The notes under the pieces: generated by a model
The model's database searches: none
Seen by the model: the letters and a program-made list of their open reading frames with translations, nothing else
Told to the model about the DNA's origin: nothing
Assembly: GCF_000005505.3 (NCBI RefSeq)
Contig: NC_016131.3
Coordinates: 59,257,355-59,321,354, forward strand
From: Brachypodium distachyon
Taxonomy: Eukaryota > Streptophyta > Magnoliopsida > Poales > Poaceae
Length of the DNA: 64,000 bases
Direction of reading: 5' to 3'
Shown here: one piece after another, positions 20,026-33,204 of the stretch
Numbering within the stretch: position 1 is the first letter of the stretch
Layout: each line of letters begins with the position of its first letter
Made by a program: the position numbers and the translations under genes

Positions 20026-23000
20026 TTACATGAATGCCGACGGCGAGGGGTTAACAACAATATGCCGAAGCGGATTAGAGACGTCACCCCCACCAGCGTG
20101 TTTCACAAACTCCGCAGGGGTCAGGAAGTTACCATGGCAGACGCAGACTATCCTGACGCCCTCGCCGCCTTTCCTGTACCTGTAGAGGAAGCCGTCAATC
20201 TTCTTCCCGTCGGGCCCTTCCACCTTGGAAGAGACCATTGGCATGTCCTCCATCATGCTCTTCCTCATGTCGCTGCTGCTGTTCGTCCTCATTGTCAAGG
20301 ACCCAAGCGTCCTCAACGGAGGCTGCTGCTCTGCCCCTGCCCTCTCGGCTGCTCTTGTCACAGAAAGAGGAAGTACATTGTTTTGATCGGTATACTCAGA
20401 GGTTGAACTCCTAGCGTCTGTGAACTGGGCACCTGACAACACAAGAGGAAATATTTGAGTTTCCTTGATGCAAACACAAACTAGAGCACCAATTTGTTCC
20501 TCACTAGATTGATACTCTTTTTGCTTCTCTATGCACAATCCTGGCATTGGCTGCAACACATTCTTGTGTGCAAGTACCAAGAACAGATTGGAAATTGAAT
20601 CGCAGGACATAACTACCAATTGTTTCGCAAAATGGTTGGGCCCCCAACTGGTTTGCAGCCAATGTGCTCGCCAACTGCCAAGTTTTCAATAACTCAGACT
20701 ACAACAATATGTAGGAGATAAAAGAGCACTTGCTCATACGTCAAGAGAACATGAGCCTGTAAATTTCAGGAACTAAATAAGCACGGATTGAAGTATGAGA
20801 CTAGTTTCTTGTGCAGTTAACTAAAATTAAGATCTGGCAAATACTTAAAGCAACTATGTCTCCACCAAAATGGTCGAACAAATGGAGTTAAGTCACGGAT
20901 CTGAACAACTGACTGAGATAGGGTTGTGGCAAACTAAAAGACCTTTTACGTGTTTTGATTTGCTTGAAAGGATGAGAGATTATAGGGCAATGGATGGCAC
21001 CATACCCGTGTGCAGCAGCATTCTTTGCTTGATTTCCTTGATCTAGTGGTGCCAAAAGAGAAGAAGATGGAGAGAAGTGCAGAAGGGATTTGGCAGCCAA
21101 AATTTTGACGCAGGAGTTTGCATAAAAAACACTGGCACTCACGGATTGGGCTGGGCAAGCCAAATTTTTCGTGCCCATCCAAATTTTTGGGTATGGCCAG
21201 CTTTAGCGCAAAACTATATGTACCCATAAGTCGAAATGAGTGTAAAAAATTCTAGGTCTGCACTTTTGCGGTCCTGGCAATTCAAATATATAGATGCCGA
21301 TATACAGGTTAAGGTTTTACTGATTTAAATGAATGGAGCAAAGTATCAATCGCTGTGGATACACATTAGCTTGCTGCAGGAAAAAAGTGCTGGTCTAACA
21401 TAGTAAACATTAGCCATCACTTGGAAACTCAGGTAGATCACACCATGTAGTGAATTACCTTCAATGAGTTTTAAGCAGCAAAGTTTGTTTGAGTATTTTT
21501 TTTCGTTAATCAATCACACGAATCTATTATGTTAGTATACTCTTCACGGACCAAACATAAAAGCACCTCATATGTTTACTCTGCTAAATCAAGTTAAAGC
21601 ACCATATAAACTTAAAAATTGTCACCCCTTGTCAATATTAGCTCAGATATACCTATCCTAGGACTCAGTGGTACCCATCGCAAGGTAATCAGAAATGGCA
21701 CCTGATTTTATTGACAAAGGAAAATCCTGCCACAGTTAAGAACTACCTGTTGAATTAAACCTGTCGGAGTATAAACAAGGAATAATAGGATAGCTCACAT
21801 AGATGTCATTTGGGTTGCATTTGCACTACATAACTTAGCCTCAGTCACATTTTTGTCCATCTTATTACAAACCTGATCTGAATCAACATCATGGACATTG
21901 CCCATGTGTTTTATCTCAAAATGCATGGTAATGAATTAATTTATCACGTCTTCAAAACTCATCAGTCCAGATTTCTTTAGTTCCTCAGTTGGTGAATTCT
22001 TTACTCTTATAAAGATCTGAGTAGGCAGCAGTCGATACATCCTTACCTAGATTACCTCTTAAACTGCGAGGATGTTATTGCTATCGTATCATGTTAAGAG
22101 TTGATTGGATTGATGTATACTTTGCAATATTTCCTTATTTTGCACAGGGACAGACAAGGACGTTTGGGTCCCGTGATCTAGGTAGATGGTATCTGGGAAC
22201 ATTCGTTTGCTTCATCTGGGGTCGGAGTGGTGGGCCACTGGATTCTATTCTGGCCCAACATCATGTATACAACAGTGCTAATGCTGGGCCACTTCGCGTG
22301 CGGTTGCTGGACGAACTCAAATTTTTTGGGATGGTACACGGTCCCCCCGCTCACCCTAAATATCCCCTGGTTTCCCCTCCCGCCGCACCACAACCATGGC
22401 CGCTCCTCCTCCGCCTCCTCGAAAATCTATTCGCCAACAGCGAACGCCAGAGCCGTCGACATGCCATGAAGATCCGTGACCGCCGCCATGGAATTTATCT
22501 CCAGCCGCCATTGTCTCAAGTTGCAGCGGTGCAGCCTCCTAACATCGGCAACCCTCTCCAGATCCAACGTTGACCAGCGCGGTGGCAACGTGCGGCTCCA
22601 CCACCAGTCTCCACCGTCGTGGCCGTTGCTGTTCTCGGGCCCCGGGTAGAGCACCGCTGGGAGGGACTAGAAGTGCTCCTCAGGCCCATCGAAGTGCGCC
22701 ATTGTCATCGTTGTCGTCGCAGGCGCCGGGTAACTGTTCTTGGGCGTGAAGCGCCAGTGGATGGAGGCAACGGCCGGCGGGATGGACACAGCGAGGTGGC
22801 TGCACAGCAGGCGCAGAAGTGGAGCGGTCCATCTGCCTCCTCCAGATCCGGCAGGCGGGGCAGCAGCGGGCCTTGCGTCGAGCTCCAGTTTCTCCCTACC
22901 CTTCTCGCAGCGACAGCCGCGCGACCCATGTCTTCCAGGATGCCGCGCCCACAACGCTGGCACATCGAGAAGTTGTTGCGAGGGAGAGGGAATGTAGCAA

Positions 23001-26000
23001 CTCGAGGCGGAGAAGCCCATGGCCGATCTTGCCACAGAAGCCGAAGCTGTCGAGGGAGAGCCCGGAAGCACGGATGGTTCGTGGGTCGCAGGTGACGCAG
23101 GCCCATGCGCACGCACGCTCGTCGTCCTCGCTCCACGTAGCAAGCCGCTCCTTCGTGTCCAGCACGTCGACCTTGAACAGGATGTCGGCCATCACCTCTC
23201 GCTGCTCATGAGCAATCACCCTTAGTTGCCGCTGACGCTGCTCATGAGTAATCTCAATTTTCAGGTTGATCCGGTCCTTGACCCATTTACCCGGTTTACC
23301 TCCTTTCTGATCTATTTTCTGGCATATCCATTTTCTGGTTGATTTGTTGTCAATGCTGAATTTGTGATGAGTCAAGATGTTGCTAGTCAGTACAGATCTT
23401 GTTGTCGATTGGAAAATTCGTGATGATTGGAAATTTGATCAGATTAGAATTGATGAATATGCTTTGAAATTTGCAAGAATTCAAATATCCCCAACAAGGG
23501 AATTTGGTGTTCGCTAATATGTGCAGTGTTTTGGTCCATGTCAGTATCGCTGGTCCATGACCAAAGTCCGGCAAAGACATGGGCCATATCAGGTCTGTGG
23601 TAATAAATAGCATGTCCCTTGTGGGCCAACATGGGGACGTACGGGTCCATATACGAAAAGGCTGGCGTGTGCATACTAACAGCTCTGAGCTCATTGCAGC
23701 GCTCCGATCGACGGAGGTAAGGCTGGGATGCCGAGACACCTAGCACATGAGCACTGAAAGGGATCTCCACTGATGATTAAACTACTCGTGCAATAAAAAA
23801 AACTTCTATAGCGAGTACAAGATAAATATTTCAATAAATTCAATCCATATAGTGACATGTGTCCGATTATTCCCAAAAATTTCCTGTGCGCCTTGTTTGC
23901 ACTATGCTAGGAAGCTGGAACTCATGAGGTTTGTAAGCTAAATTTCTAAGGTAAGCGAGGGAGAAGTAAATGAAACAAAAGTTGTAAGGCCATTCTACCT
24001 CCAACTTGTGATGCATGACTCCCATGACGTCTCAAGGGGCGACCGGGAGAGCCAAACCCTAGCCGCCACCATGCTCCTTCCATCCCCTTCCTCATTGCCA
24101 TCGCCTGAGAAGCATACCGGGCAAAGCCCACGTGGCCAACGATGAAGGTGGTGGCAAGTTCTTCCATCTGGTGGTTCTCTCATGGTGGAGATTGGCTCAT
24201 TCGTCAATGACCTTGCGGGGAGACGACACGGTTGTCGGCATGGTGCTTATGGGTAAGGCATGCCTATGCGCTCAATTGACCGGATCTAGGCTGCACGCTC
24301 CTCGGGCGTGGTGACCCAACCAGATGGCGAAGATGAGGGTTGGGCCGATGACACATTCTGGCGGCGTGGCAAATAGTGATTGGTCCAGGGCGAGCGGGGA
24401 CTGCAGTGATGGCTGTCCATGTTCACATAGATCTAGGGACGAGTGCTTAAGATCAAGACATTATCCGCCACAACGCCAGTCCCTTCCATCATGTTTTCCC
24501 ACATCATGAGTAGGCCGAGGCCACCCTGTGTCAGGAGCTGGCTAGCATGAGTGCAGGCGCCAACCGGTAGAGATGTCGATGATGGCATGGCGGATTCGAC
24601 AATAAGTGCACTTAATTTCTCCAGGTGAAAATCCATGATCTCACCTTTTCGCTAGATTAGATAGTGTCAACGTACGTGCGTCATGTCCTTGAAGGCATTT
24701 TCTTGGAGTAACATGCTTTGTGTTGATCCCATGTTTTTGCTGGTGGATTTGTTCCTTGGCGATTGGTTGTGGTACTGGTAAGTGATGGAGAAGATGGTTG
24801 ACATGAGGCTACCATAAAGAAGATTGCCTCCAACTTTTTCTTGTTCTTTTTGTAAGGTGATGTGTTCAGCCTTGATACTTGGCATCTTTCTAACAATATA
24901 TGGTTGTGTGCATCCGATGATGCAGAGGGCAGGAGGTTTTGTTTTTATTTTCAGAAGAAAAAAACTTGTGATGGGTCATGTGCCCATTCATGAACAGAGG
25001 AGTTGAACAAGAGCTCATGGAAGAGGGTGAATGGGTGGTGACAGCCAACAGGTATAACTGGTGTCTACCAGGGAGAGGGAGGGGTCCTCATTTTCATGAA
25101 AAAAGGATGGGGTCCATCTGCCAGATAATTAGCAGAACGAAAAAGGGCAGGTTTACTACCCATGCGTCCAGAAGATGGTTGTGTTTCGAGGGTGGTTAGA
25201 ATCTTAGAGAAGTCCAGATTTAGCTTCTTCCTGTTTGTTTTCCTACCCAGGTATAACCTGGTAGTAATTATCTGTATAATGTAACTTCCACCAAAATCTG
25301 TGAACTTCGTTTTTTCCATAAAGTGGAGCACTGGGGACAAAATGCAAAAACTTACCCATGCCATTACCAGAAACATTGTGACAGCCTAACTCAAATTGGA
25401 GGTGGCACACATGGCCCATGTGCGGCAGTAATGGTTAAGTACTTAAGTCCCACACTATAATTGTAGATGGCATACAGACCTAATGGAAGCAAGCCTAGCA
25501 ACTCAGGGTTAACCTTTTTTGGTGAAGTGAGTACACAGCGCATGTGAGTCTCTAGAATGTGTGTGCAAGGACACTGAGTACTTCGCAAATTTTGGGCCCA
25601 TGGGCATTGCAAAAGTAACAATCCCCGATTCAGAATATTGTAAATGACCTAGGAGCCAGAATGCATACATAAAATGTTGCACTATCCATGCTTCTTATCA
25701 CTTACCACTAACAGATTTTTGTCTTGTGTATCTCCTCCATGTGTACATGCAAAATGTAGCTTACAGGATATATGATCCAAATATGATGGTATGCACCAGG
25801 TTCTATTTAAGTGTTTACGCATGAGTGACATACAAATTGGTATTACTTTTTTGCGGGGAGACATACAAATTGGTATTGACATGGTTATCTCTGTTATTTG
25901 GAGTGCTAAGTTGATTACCCTGGTTCGGTTTTTTTCAATGGTGAGCACCAAGCCTAACATTCCCTAGACAGCTAGACTGGACATGGGGTGGTAGATCTTA

Positions 26001-27079
26001 GGGGGTGGGGATGAGACCAAATGTAAAATTATTAAAAGAGTTTGAAAACCGCCCAACCACAAGTGAAGACACACTAAATTTCATACTCAACAAACATGCA
26101 TGGCATTAAATTTATCTCACTTATCAAATCTTTGCTGCTAGCGAATCACGGCCCAGTTATCCTTCTACATCTATGTGAACATTGGGGACAAAATCGAGGA
26201 CCGCCGAGTTAGCAAGACAAAATACATCATCCGATAAAATACATCTAAAGTTGATATGAGGCAACATCATCCAAGTAACGAGACATGATCTTTTGATACT
26301 TCCCTACCTCTCTAGTCTTATTTTGGCATCCCAAATGTTGAGCAATCAATTTCAGTTCCCAGGAGAATTGTTGCAATGCGGGCATGTTCCTTGCTAAAAT
26401 TACTAGTATGTTCAAGCTTCAGTTGCCAAAACAAGAGGCAATGCCCAAATCTGGTTACGATGAACAGTATTTACCATGTTGGAATTTCAAGATGAATCAA
26501 CAGCAATTAAGAGAAACTAACTGAATAACAAAAGAGCAGTAAGAGGGAAGCATATGCATCCATCTGTTCATCTATTATACCTTGCTCCTGCGGGTTTGCA
26601 GAGCTGCTGCTCCCTTGCGATCCGGTTGACCTCTTCAACTGGAGCCCGTTAACGACGTCGTCGCCGTCCTCCTTGTCGGGCTTGCACGGCCCCGACGACG
26701 AGCCCATTGAGCTCCTCCGCCCGAGCATCTTCCGCCGGGCTTCAAGGCGCCGGCGGCTCTGCATCTCCCGCCGGCGCCACCGCTCCTCCTCGGTGTCCAT
26801 GGGCAGCGAGCTCGTGCGCAGCAGCTGCAACGGCGACGCAGGGGAGGGGTCGCCGTCGCCGTCGCCGGCGGACACCGAGCAGGTGGACGCGATGGACGTC
26901 GAGCGTAAAAGCCGCGGGCGCTTGGCATCCGGGGAGCGATCCGTGCCAAACCGGCTGCCAAGGCACAGCCCCAAACCTAGCTCTATCTCGTCCGACTCGC
27001 CTTCCGCAGCGCTCCCTACTCCCTCAGGCTGTGCTTTCTCGCCGCCCCCGAAGACGCGCAAGAAGTCCCTCGACGCCAT
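20026..27079 (-). CDS. Ninja-family (AFP/NINJA-type) transcriptional co-repressor
   Basis: Two exons, 27079-26581 and 20432-20026, join in frame at the consensus borders CAAG|GTATAA and TTGTCAG|GTGCC. The product is 301 aa, usual for the family. Residues 32-41 ([10 protein letters not shown]) are an EAR motif of the LxLxL type, which recruits TOPLESS. KRPRLLR at 53-59 looks like a nuclear signal. A basic helix lies at 99-123. The conserved C-terminal domain (about 229-293: [35 protein letters not shown]) is the Ninja/AFP hallmark; relatives bind ABI5-type bZIPs or JAZ proteins and repress ABA or jasmonate responses in the nucleus. The start at 27079 (MASRDFL) is chosen over 27118 because family members start there. 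The intron is 6148 bp and holds foreign-looking DNA. The gene appears intact. Confidence 0.88.
20433..26580 (-). other. 6.1-kb intron of the Ninja gene
   Basis: It starts GTATAATAG and ends TTGTCAG on the minus strand, with phase-1 joining. It holds a GC-rich island (22230-23375), a tract at 24000-24650 with moderately GC-rich, non-open coding-like sequence, and otherwise AT-rich DNA. A 17-base unit (ACATACAAATTGGTATT) is repeated at about 25828 and 25863, with a TTTTTTGCGGGGAG block between. No LTR or complete transposon was recognised. I found no further exon with Ninja homology. Confidence 0.75.
22230..23375. other. GC-rich coding-like island in the Ninja intron
   Basis: TGGGCC/GGCCCA motifs lie at 22233-22285. 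A CTAAATATCCCC box follows near 22357, then ATGGCCGCTCCTCC at 22396, a layout like a small plant promoter. Open frames exist on both strands (for example 22819-23211 + and 22667-23143 -), but none matches a family I know. The frame from 22396 stops after 27 codons. It could be a decayed gene, a captured gene fragment or a pseudogene. No flanking inverted repeats were found. Confidence 0.35.
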
Positions 27080-27600
27080 GGGGCGCAGCGCCACCAAGAA
27101 AACCCCACTTCTTTCCACAAATCCTTACCGGTTCTCACCCCCTTGCACGTTCCGAGCAAGAAGCTCCTGAACAAATGGGTACCTAAAACCAGAACCACCG
27201 TCAGAGCTTCCAAGAACTCGCACCCAAGCTTCCAAGCGAGCCAAACAGCCCAACGCGGTCGCTTAATTGTTGCAAAAGATAGTTCATGCCAGCAAGAGAA
27301 TGGACAAGAAAAAGGAGTGGATTCGCTTTGCCCGGTGGACTAGAAAGATACAGTACTAGATGGGAAGAAAGAAGAAGATAAAGAACAGGAGCAATCAGAC
27401 AGATCTCTGTGACTCTGTGTGATTGGTGGGAGGAGCGGCAGAGGAGAGGAACAGGAAGGACGTGTCCGTCTAATCTATCGCATTTCCTTTTCACTTGCTT
27501 GTTGATCAGCGATTGCTACTACCTTTCCTTACTAGCAGGTTAATTAAAGCAAGTGGGCGTAGATGGACGTGAAGGGTGACCACGTGTCGGACTAAGCCGA
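27080..27600 (-). promoter_or_regulatory. Upstream region of the Ninja gene with ABRE/G-box motifs
   Basis: ACGTGTCC at 27460-27467 and CCACGTGTC at 27580-27588 (core CACGTG at 27581-27586) are ABA-response elements of the ACGTGTC type, about 380 and 500 bases before the start codon. Two such motifs close together form the classic ABRE pair bound by ABI5/ABF bZIPs. Family members act against ABI5, so a negative feedback loop is plausible. No TATA box could be placed with confidence. Confidence 0.5.
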
Positions 27601-28206
27601 CACGCGCTGCGCTGGGCCACCATGAGGCATGAGCGGAGCTAAGCCGAAGACAGGATTTCGTAAAAAGAGAAAAATAAATGCAATGCTGGCTTACAAAATT
27701 GAATCAAGCTTAACACAGATTCAGGCTTTAATGATGACACGAAAACGGGGTCAACAGGAGCAGTGCCGAAGGATTCCCATAATTCCCATAAATCAAGCTT
27801 AACACAGTATACCGTGGATCAGAGGGAGTATTAGAATTTCAGTTGCATTGAATTCCTTCAAGATTTGACACAGGGTTGTACCTGACAATTTGAGTCCCCC
27901 TGGCAGAATCCAAAATGAGACCTTAAATGATAACCAGAATATGTTTATGAAACCGAACCAAAACAAACGATATAACTTTGAGGTTTTTTTCTTCTTATTT
28001 CTCTTTCCATAACAAAAATCATGCTTTCTAATTCTAAAAGATGAGATGAGGACCAACGAAAAAACCGTCTTGATATTTAACAAAACCTATTTATTCAAGT
28101 ATTGGCACGTGAATTATAGGTACTTAGCAAGACAAGATGTCAGTGCCTAACTCCGACACCGGGATGCCACGCACCTCCTTTTTGGTTCGGTGAGGGCGAG
28201 GAAGCT
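27601..28206. other. Intergenic DNA with a possible Stowaway MITE end
   Basis: No coding sequence is seen. At 27809-27832 the sequence ACCGTGGATCAGAGGGAGTA resembles a Stowaway MITE terminus (reverse complement TACTCCCTCTGATCC). The other end was not found, so at most a truncated copy is present. AAATCAAGCTTAACACAG occurs twice (27703 and 27790), a short direct repeat. Confidence 0.35.
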
Positions 28207-31200
28207 TGTGGCGACCCGGACCCGTAAGGATCTGGAATCTCTGTGTATTCTGTACTAGTCCCTGGATCAATAGATAGTACACACAGTCCAAGATGAAATG
28301 CCAAAAACACATGTCTTTTATTAACGATAAACAATAATCCAGAGTACATATTTTATTACACAGTGGAAAATCAAATTGAATACCAATGAGTCCATCAACG
28401 CCGCAGGCTTGTTGAGTATAGACCCGCGACCCTGCGTAACCTTTCTTCATACGTCAACATCTGCCCATGATCGGTGCAGGTCAGTACATTGAATGTACTT
28501 GCAAGTAGATACTTGTGTGGTTAGGAGAAATGCAAGTACATGCTTAAGGATAAGTCCTAAATAGGATTCTACGGTTTCTTTTGCAAAAAGCCAGTTTTGA
28601 ATTTTGAAATACTCATAATACTTTTTCTTTGGAAAACTCTAACTCTAGAATTTTGTAGAAAATAGTTTTTGAAAACTAATATGTCAAGTGGAATCTGCAC
28701 CACAAGACTTAACTCTGTGATCTGCCATCAGTGCTTCGATGACTCACAAAGCTTTCCCTTACTATGCATTCTGGGTCAAACTGACACTCACATAGTAACC
28801 CTGACTCATTCTGTGGATACTTCCATCGAGTAGAAACTCATTCTGTGGATACCATTGACTCAAAACAGTTTTTGAGTTTGAAAACAAAACTTAGAAGATC
28901 TCCTCTTGACCAGACTTAGTAGCTCAATTCGCCCGTAACCAAGGCCATGGCTAATCGATTAGATTGACACTCTCGAGAGGTTTGTACACTTTACCCATCA
29001 GACACAATCAGTCCAAAGTGTTGCCTAACGACAAGCGTGCACAACAGGTAAAGATTGTGACGAAGTCTTTCACTAGAAGCCCCCTATACTTAATCCTGGC
29101 ACCGCCCGCCCCATATGAGCACATTGGCCCCTCTCCGGATGACGATACCTAAGTAAGGGTTTCCCGCTAGTTACTCGTCTAAGCCAGAGCCATAATAGCA
29201 GGTGGTTGTACAGGTAAGCTTTTGGGTTCCATTGGAAAAGACTTGAACTTTTTGATACTGGACGGCGGTCCCCACCGAAATCCTGAGCATCTGCAGAGCC
29301 GAACTGGATGCTACCCTTGTCGACAACCAAAAATGGTCTAAGACATACCACTCCGCCTAGTGGAAAACATTTTTGGGTTTTATTTCGAAAATATTTTTGC
29401 AAAACATATACCGGCTCAAACTGAGCACTTAATACTTCAAAAATAGTTTTGGGTCCCTCCCGATACAATAATGTAGTAAGCACTTTGTAAAATCATACAA
29501 GTATAACTTAGGATAATTGGTGGCATGACAAACAACCTGTAGGCATACTACATAGGTCATAGCTAATAAATTGCAAACGCATTTTGAAAATACTTTATAG
29601 AGAATAAGTCCTACACATGCATTCTTACAATTTGTAGAATAAATTAGCATATGCAAAAATATAGGATTCTAGATGATCAAAGGTATCACTTGCCTTGGCC
29701 TGTGTTGATACAAACTTCTTCTTCACGACACTCGGTACAATCGCACACCAAATCATCTATCGTGAAGAACAAATAACAACAATAACGACATTGTTCGATA
29801 ACTCCAAATAAATCCAAATGAAGAACCAAAAGTGATAATCAACGATTATCTTTATTGCTAAAGCACAGGATAGGGTCCGGAAAAGATGGGAATACTTTGA
29901 TAGGAATTATGACTAAAGAATTATACTATGCCCTTAATATCCACATGTTTTATTTATGAAAACATGAACAATACACATCTCATGATTCAACTAAATTATG
30001 GCAAGATATGCAACAATTTGACAAAGCTATCGTGCAAACTATGCATCTTAGGTGAACATGATAGATAATAAAAAAAGCATCAAGTTAATTGTTGTTCTAG
30101 CATGCTATGCTGCTGTTATTTAGTTAAAGTAATTAATATCAATGCATCAAATTCATTTATGCAATGCAAACACAACTATACATTTAATTTATCAATGCAA
30201 ATTGATTAAGCTATATGAGAGTTAATTTTATTAGTTGTTGCTTATTAACATGCAAAGGCTAACTATGACATAAACCTCATGATGCAATTTATAGTTATCA
30301 AAATATATTTATACAAATACTTTAGTGATGCCCAAACCTAGAAAAGATAGATAAAGAACCTAGAGTTTAAGATATCAAGATTTGAAAAGAATCTCTAAGT
30401 TGTTGGGCCAAAATAGAGAAAGAAAACTAATCTAAATGAGTTGTAGACATGGGACATGTTTGATCAGCTCATAACATGTGATAGATGCAATGGAAACTTG
30501 GATTAGAAATCAATAGAAAAGGTTAGGGTTGAATTGGAGTTGAAACGGTGAAGTTCTGTCTGTTAACAGATACAAACTTCTATGGATCACGGGCTACTGA
30601 AGATGAACAAGAAGAGGTGTGAGAAAAGTTCTATATTGTAGAGTTGGATGGATTATTGTCAAAACAGAAAGAATCATCTAATTTGGAGCAATGGATCAAA
30701 AGATAGGGACTTCGGAATACAACTAATCAATGTTTCAACACAGATAGCAACTTTGGTTGAGGATGCACTAGTGTAGATGATACAGAACTTGTGCAAGAAG
30801 TGCACTGACGTGTAGAACATGATGTAGTAGATGATGTGAAGAAGGTTCGTGACCAAATGGATCTATGGAATAGTCTACAAGAATTTCCAAAAGATGGCTA
30901 ATCCAGAAGCAACATGCTGTGAATAGCAACTTCAGATAAAGATTAAGTACTGAAGATAATCCAGACGGGGCATGCAAACTGATGTAATCTGTATACCACG
31001 ACGTGATCTAAGCATAGCAGAAGGAATCGGCTAAATAGGATGTACGGTTGATAATCTACAAGCTACAAAAGTAGGCTAATCAAAACAGACTGCAGCTCGA
31101 AAAACAGAACAAGAAGCTCACCGAAGAAGATGGAGTTCGCCGGAGTTGATGGGATTCGGCGAAAAAGAGGTTTCCGAAGGCGAGGCTGTGGTGGATGGTG

Positions 31201-31931
31201 TTCTAGGGTTCGAGAGGGATCTAGTGGTGGTGATGGCTCGGGCTAATTTGCGGAGAGGTGGTACGAATTGCTCGGCGGAGTTCGCATGGAAACGGCGACG
31301 AAAACTCGAAATTGGATGCGGGATTGACAACGGCTTCAAGTTAGGTTTCGAGGGATAGGTTGGGGCTCTCGAGGGCGTCCGAGGGGAGGTATTTATAGGA
31401 CGCGGGGCGCTCGGGATAAGGCCGGCGGCAGGTGAGATTTGAACGGGATCAGTTTCGCATAAAATTTGGACGAGATAGAGTCCGGGATGGTTTGATTCTT
31501 GTTGGGATGGATTCCTTGCCGTGTGGGTCACGAATTAGAGCAGAAAACGCGGAGGAAAACGGTTCAGAATATGGAATTCGTGGTGGAGGCGGCCATGGCC
31601 GACTTGAACTCGAGCTCGACCTCGGCTCGGCTGTGGCGCGGCGCAGGCAGAGGCGGGAGGGCGGCGGGGCTGCGGGGCGAGCGGCGGAGCTTGGCGGCGG
31701 GAGGGGGGCCAGAAGCTGGGCGCGGCCGGAGCTTGGCTTGGCTTGGCCATGGCTGCAGCCAGGAACAGACGTGAGGAAGAAGAAGGAAGAAAGGAGAAAA
31801 GGAAAAAAAAGAAAAAGGAAAAAGAGAAGAAAAGGGAAGGGGAAGGATGGCCGTTGGATGGGGAATGGATGGACGAGATTAGAAGATACCCCTTCAGTAC
31901 ACTTAAGTGGAAATGGGTTTCACGGGAATAC
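28207..31931 (-). mobile_element. Gypsy LTR, minus strand, diverged Tekay-like family
   Basis: On the minus strand it ends CGGGTCGCCACA at 28207. Blocks shared with the minus-strand Tekay LTR (52833-56190) occur in the same order: ATCTCTGTG, ACTAGTCCCTGGATC, ACACACAGT, and GACACTCTCGAGAGG followed by TACACTTTACCCA. A TATA box for the minus strand (CCTATAAATACC) lies at 31390-31400. No PBS follows at 28206, so this is a solo or truncated LTR. Its 5' end is not fixed: the sequence runs into another LTR at 31932. Confidence 0.6.
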
Positions 31932-33204
31932 TGAAAGATCGGTATGGTCGGCTAGAGGGGGGGGGGTGAATAGGCGACTAACAAATTTTAATCTTTTTCC
32001 TTTTTTTCTTTTCTAGAAAGATACACACACTTAACCTAAGGTTTACTAAATTCTCTAAAGGTAATGCAACCCTAGGATGAAGTGCAATAGCCGAAGCAAC
32101 TAGATAACAAGAATGTAAAGGGTAAGAATGGATACCACACGAGAGACGAAGATTTCACCGGAGTTCCACCTATTGGGGTAGGTGTACGTCTCCGTTTGGA
32201 GGAGTGCTCTACCACAAAGGTAGAGACGCCACAAAGGCTCACTCTATTCTCCTCTCACGGCACCACAAAGGTGAGTGAGCTCCACTAATGGCTTCCTTGA
32301 AGGCGAAGACCGAACCTTTACAAACTTGACCGGGGCTAGCTCCACAACTCAATTGGAGGCTCTCAATCCAATCCTCAAGCTCCACAATCCCCAAGGGAAG
32401 AGCTTAAGGCAACCACTTCCGTCTAGGGCTCCCAAATGCCCAAGAGAAATGAAATCCACAAGAGAAACAAGGGGAATCAACTTTGTGACTTGGTGAAACC
32501 CTAGATCTATGTCTTCTCCTCCAATCCTCAAAGAATCAATAAGGGGGAAGCTTTTTGGAGGGAGATCTAGTAGAATGAAGCTTAGGGAGTTCTAGGGAGA
32601 GAGGGGGCTGTTCTTTGCTTTGTGCTCGGGCAGAAAAACCGTTGGGGACGAAGGGGTATATATTTGGACTCCCCAAAATCTAACCGTTATGCACTGCGAA
32701 TTCCAGGGCGGAACTTCTGCTGGTCACCGGAAGTTCCGGATGACCGGAAGTTCCGGTCATGTTCTGGCTCAACTTCCGAAAATCCACAATGAATTCCAGT
32801 AGCGTTGCGGACCTGGTCCGGAGGTTGGGCGGAAGTTCCGGTATTCCGGAACCCCACCGGAACTTCCGGACCTGGGCAGACAAATGCACACTAGCTAGAC
32901 TTTAGAGTTGGTTCTCTCTCACTTTTTGGGTAGGCTTTATGTTGATGTAAGATCTTTGTTTGTGTACGTGAAAAGCGATTCACCCATTACCTTCCCATGT
33001 GGACTCCCTCTTAATAGTACGGAGTTCCTATGAATCAATAACCGAAAAAGCCGCTAAAACTCCACTACTCTTCGTTTTCCAACTTGAGGGCATCGAATCG
33101 TTTTGCGCCATTTGATATCAAATCTGAAATACTTAACGCACGATTAGTCCACAACACACGTTGTCATCACCACCAAAAATAACTACGAGAGAAATGCCCT
33201 TTCA
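31932..33204 (-). repeat. 3' LTR of the non-autonomous element
   Basis: The LTR starts TGAAAGGGCATTT on the minus strand, directly after a purine tract, and ends CCGATCTTTCA. Length is 1273 bp. It contains a cluster of CCGGAANTTCCGG near-palindromes (32727-32869). Confidence 0.7.
32727..32869. repeat. Cluster of CCGGAANTTCCGG near-palindromes
   Basis: CCGGAAGTTCCGG at 32727-32739 and 32744-32756, CGGAAGTTCCGG at 32830-32841, CCGGAACTTCCGG at 32857-32869, and half-sites at about 32709 and 32770. Each is a 13-base inverted repeat with one central base. They sit inside the LTR and could be transcription factor sites or hairpins. Confidence 0.8.

Noticed and set aside
23946..24885. Possible LINE or gag remnant in the Ninja intron
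   Set aside because: Translations on both strands gave short frames without any recognisable motif; composition alone does not support a call.
30674..30977. Short minus-strand ORFs in AT-rich DNA
   Set aside because: They are within the minus-strand LTR at 28207-31931 and have no homology to known proteins.
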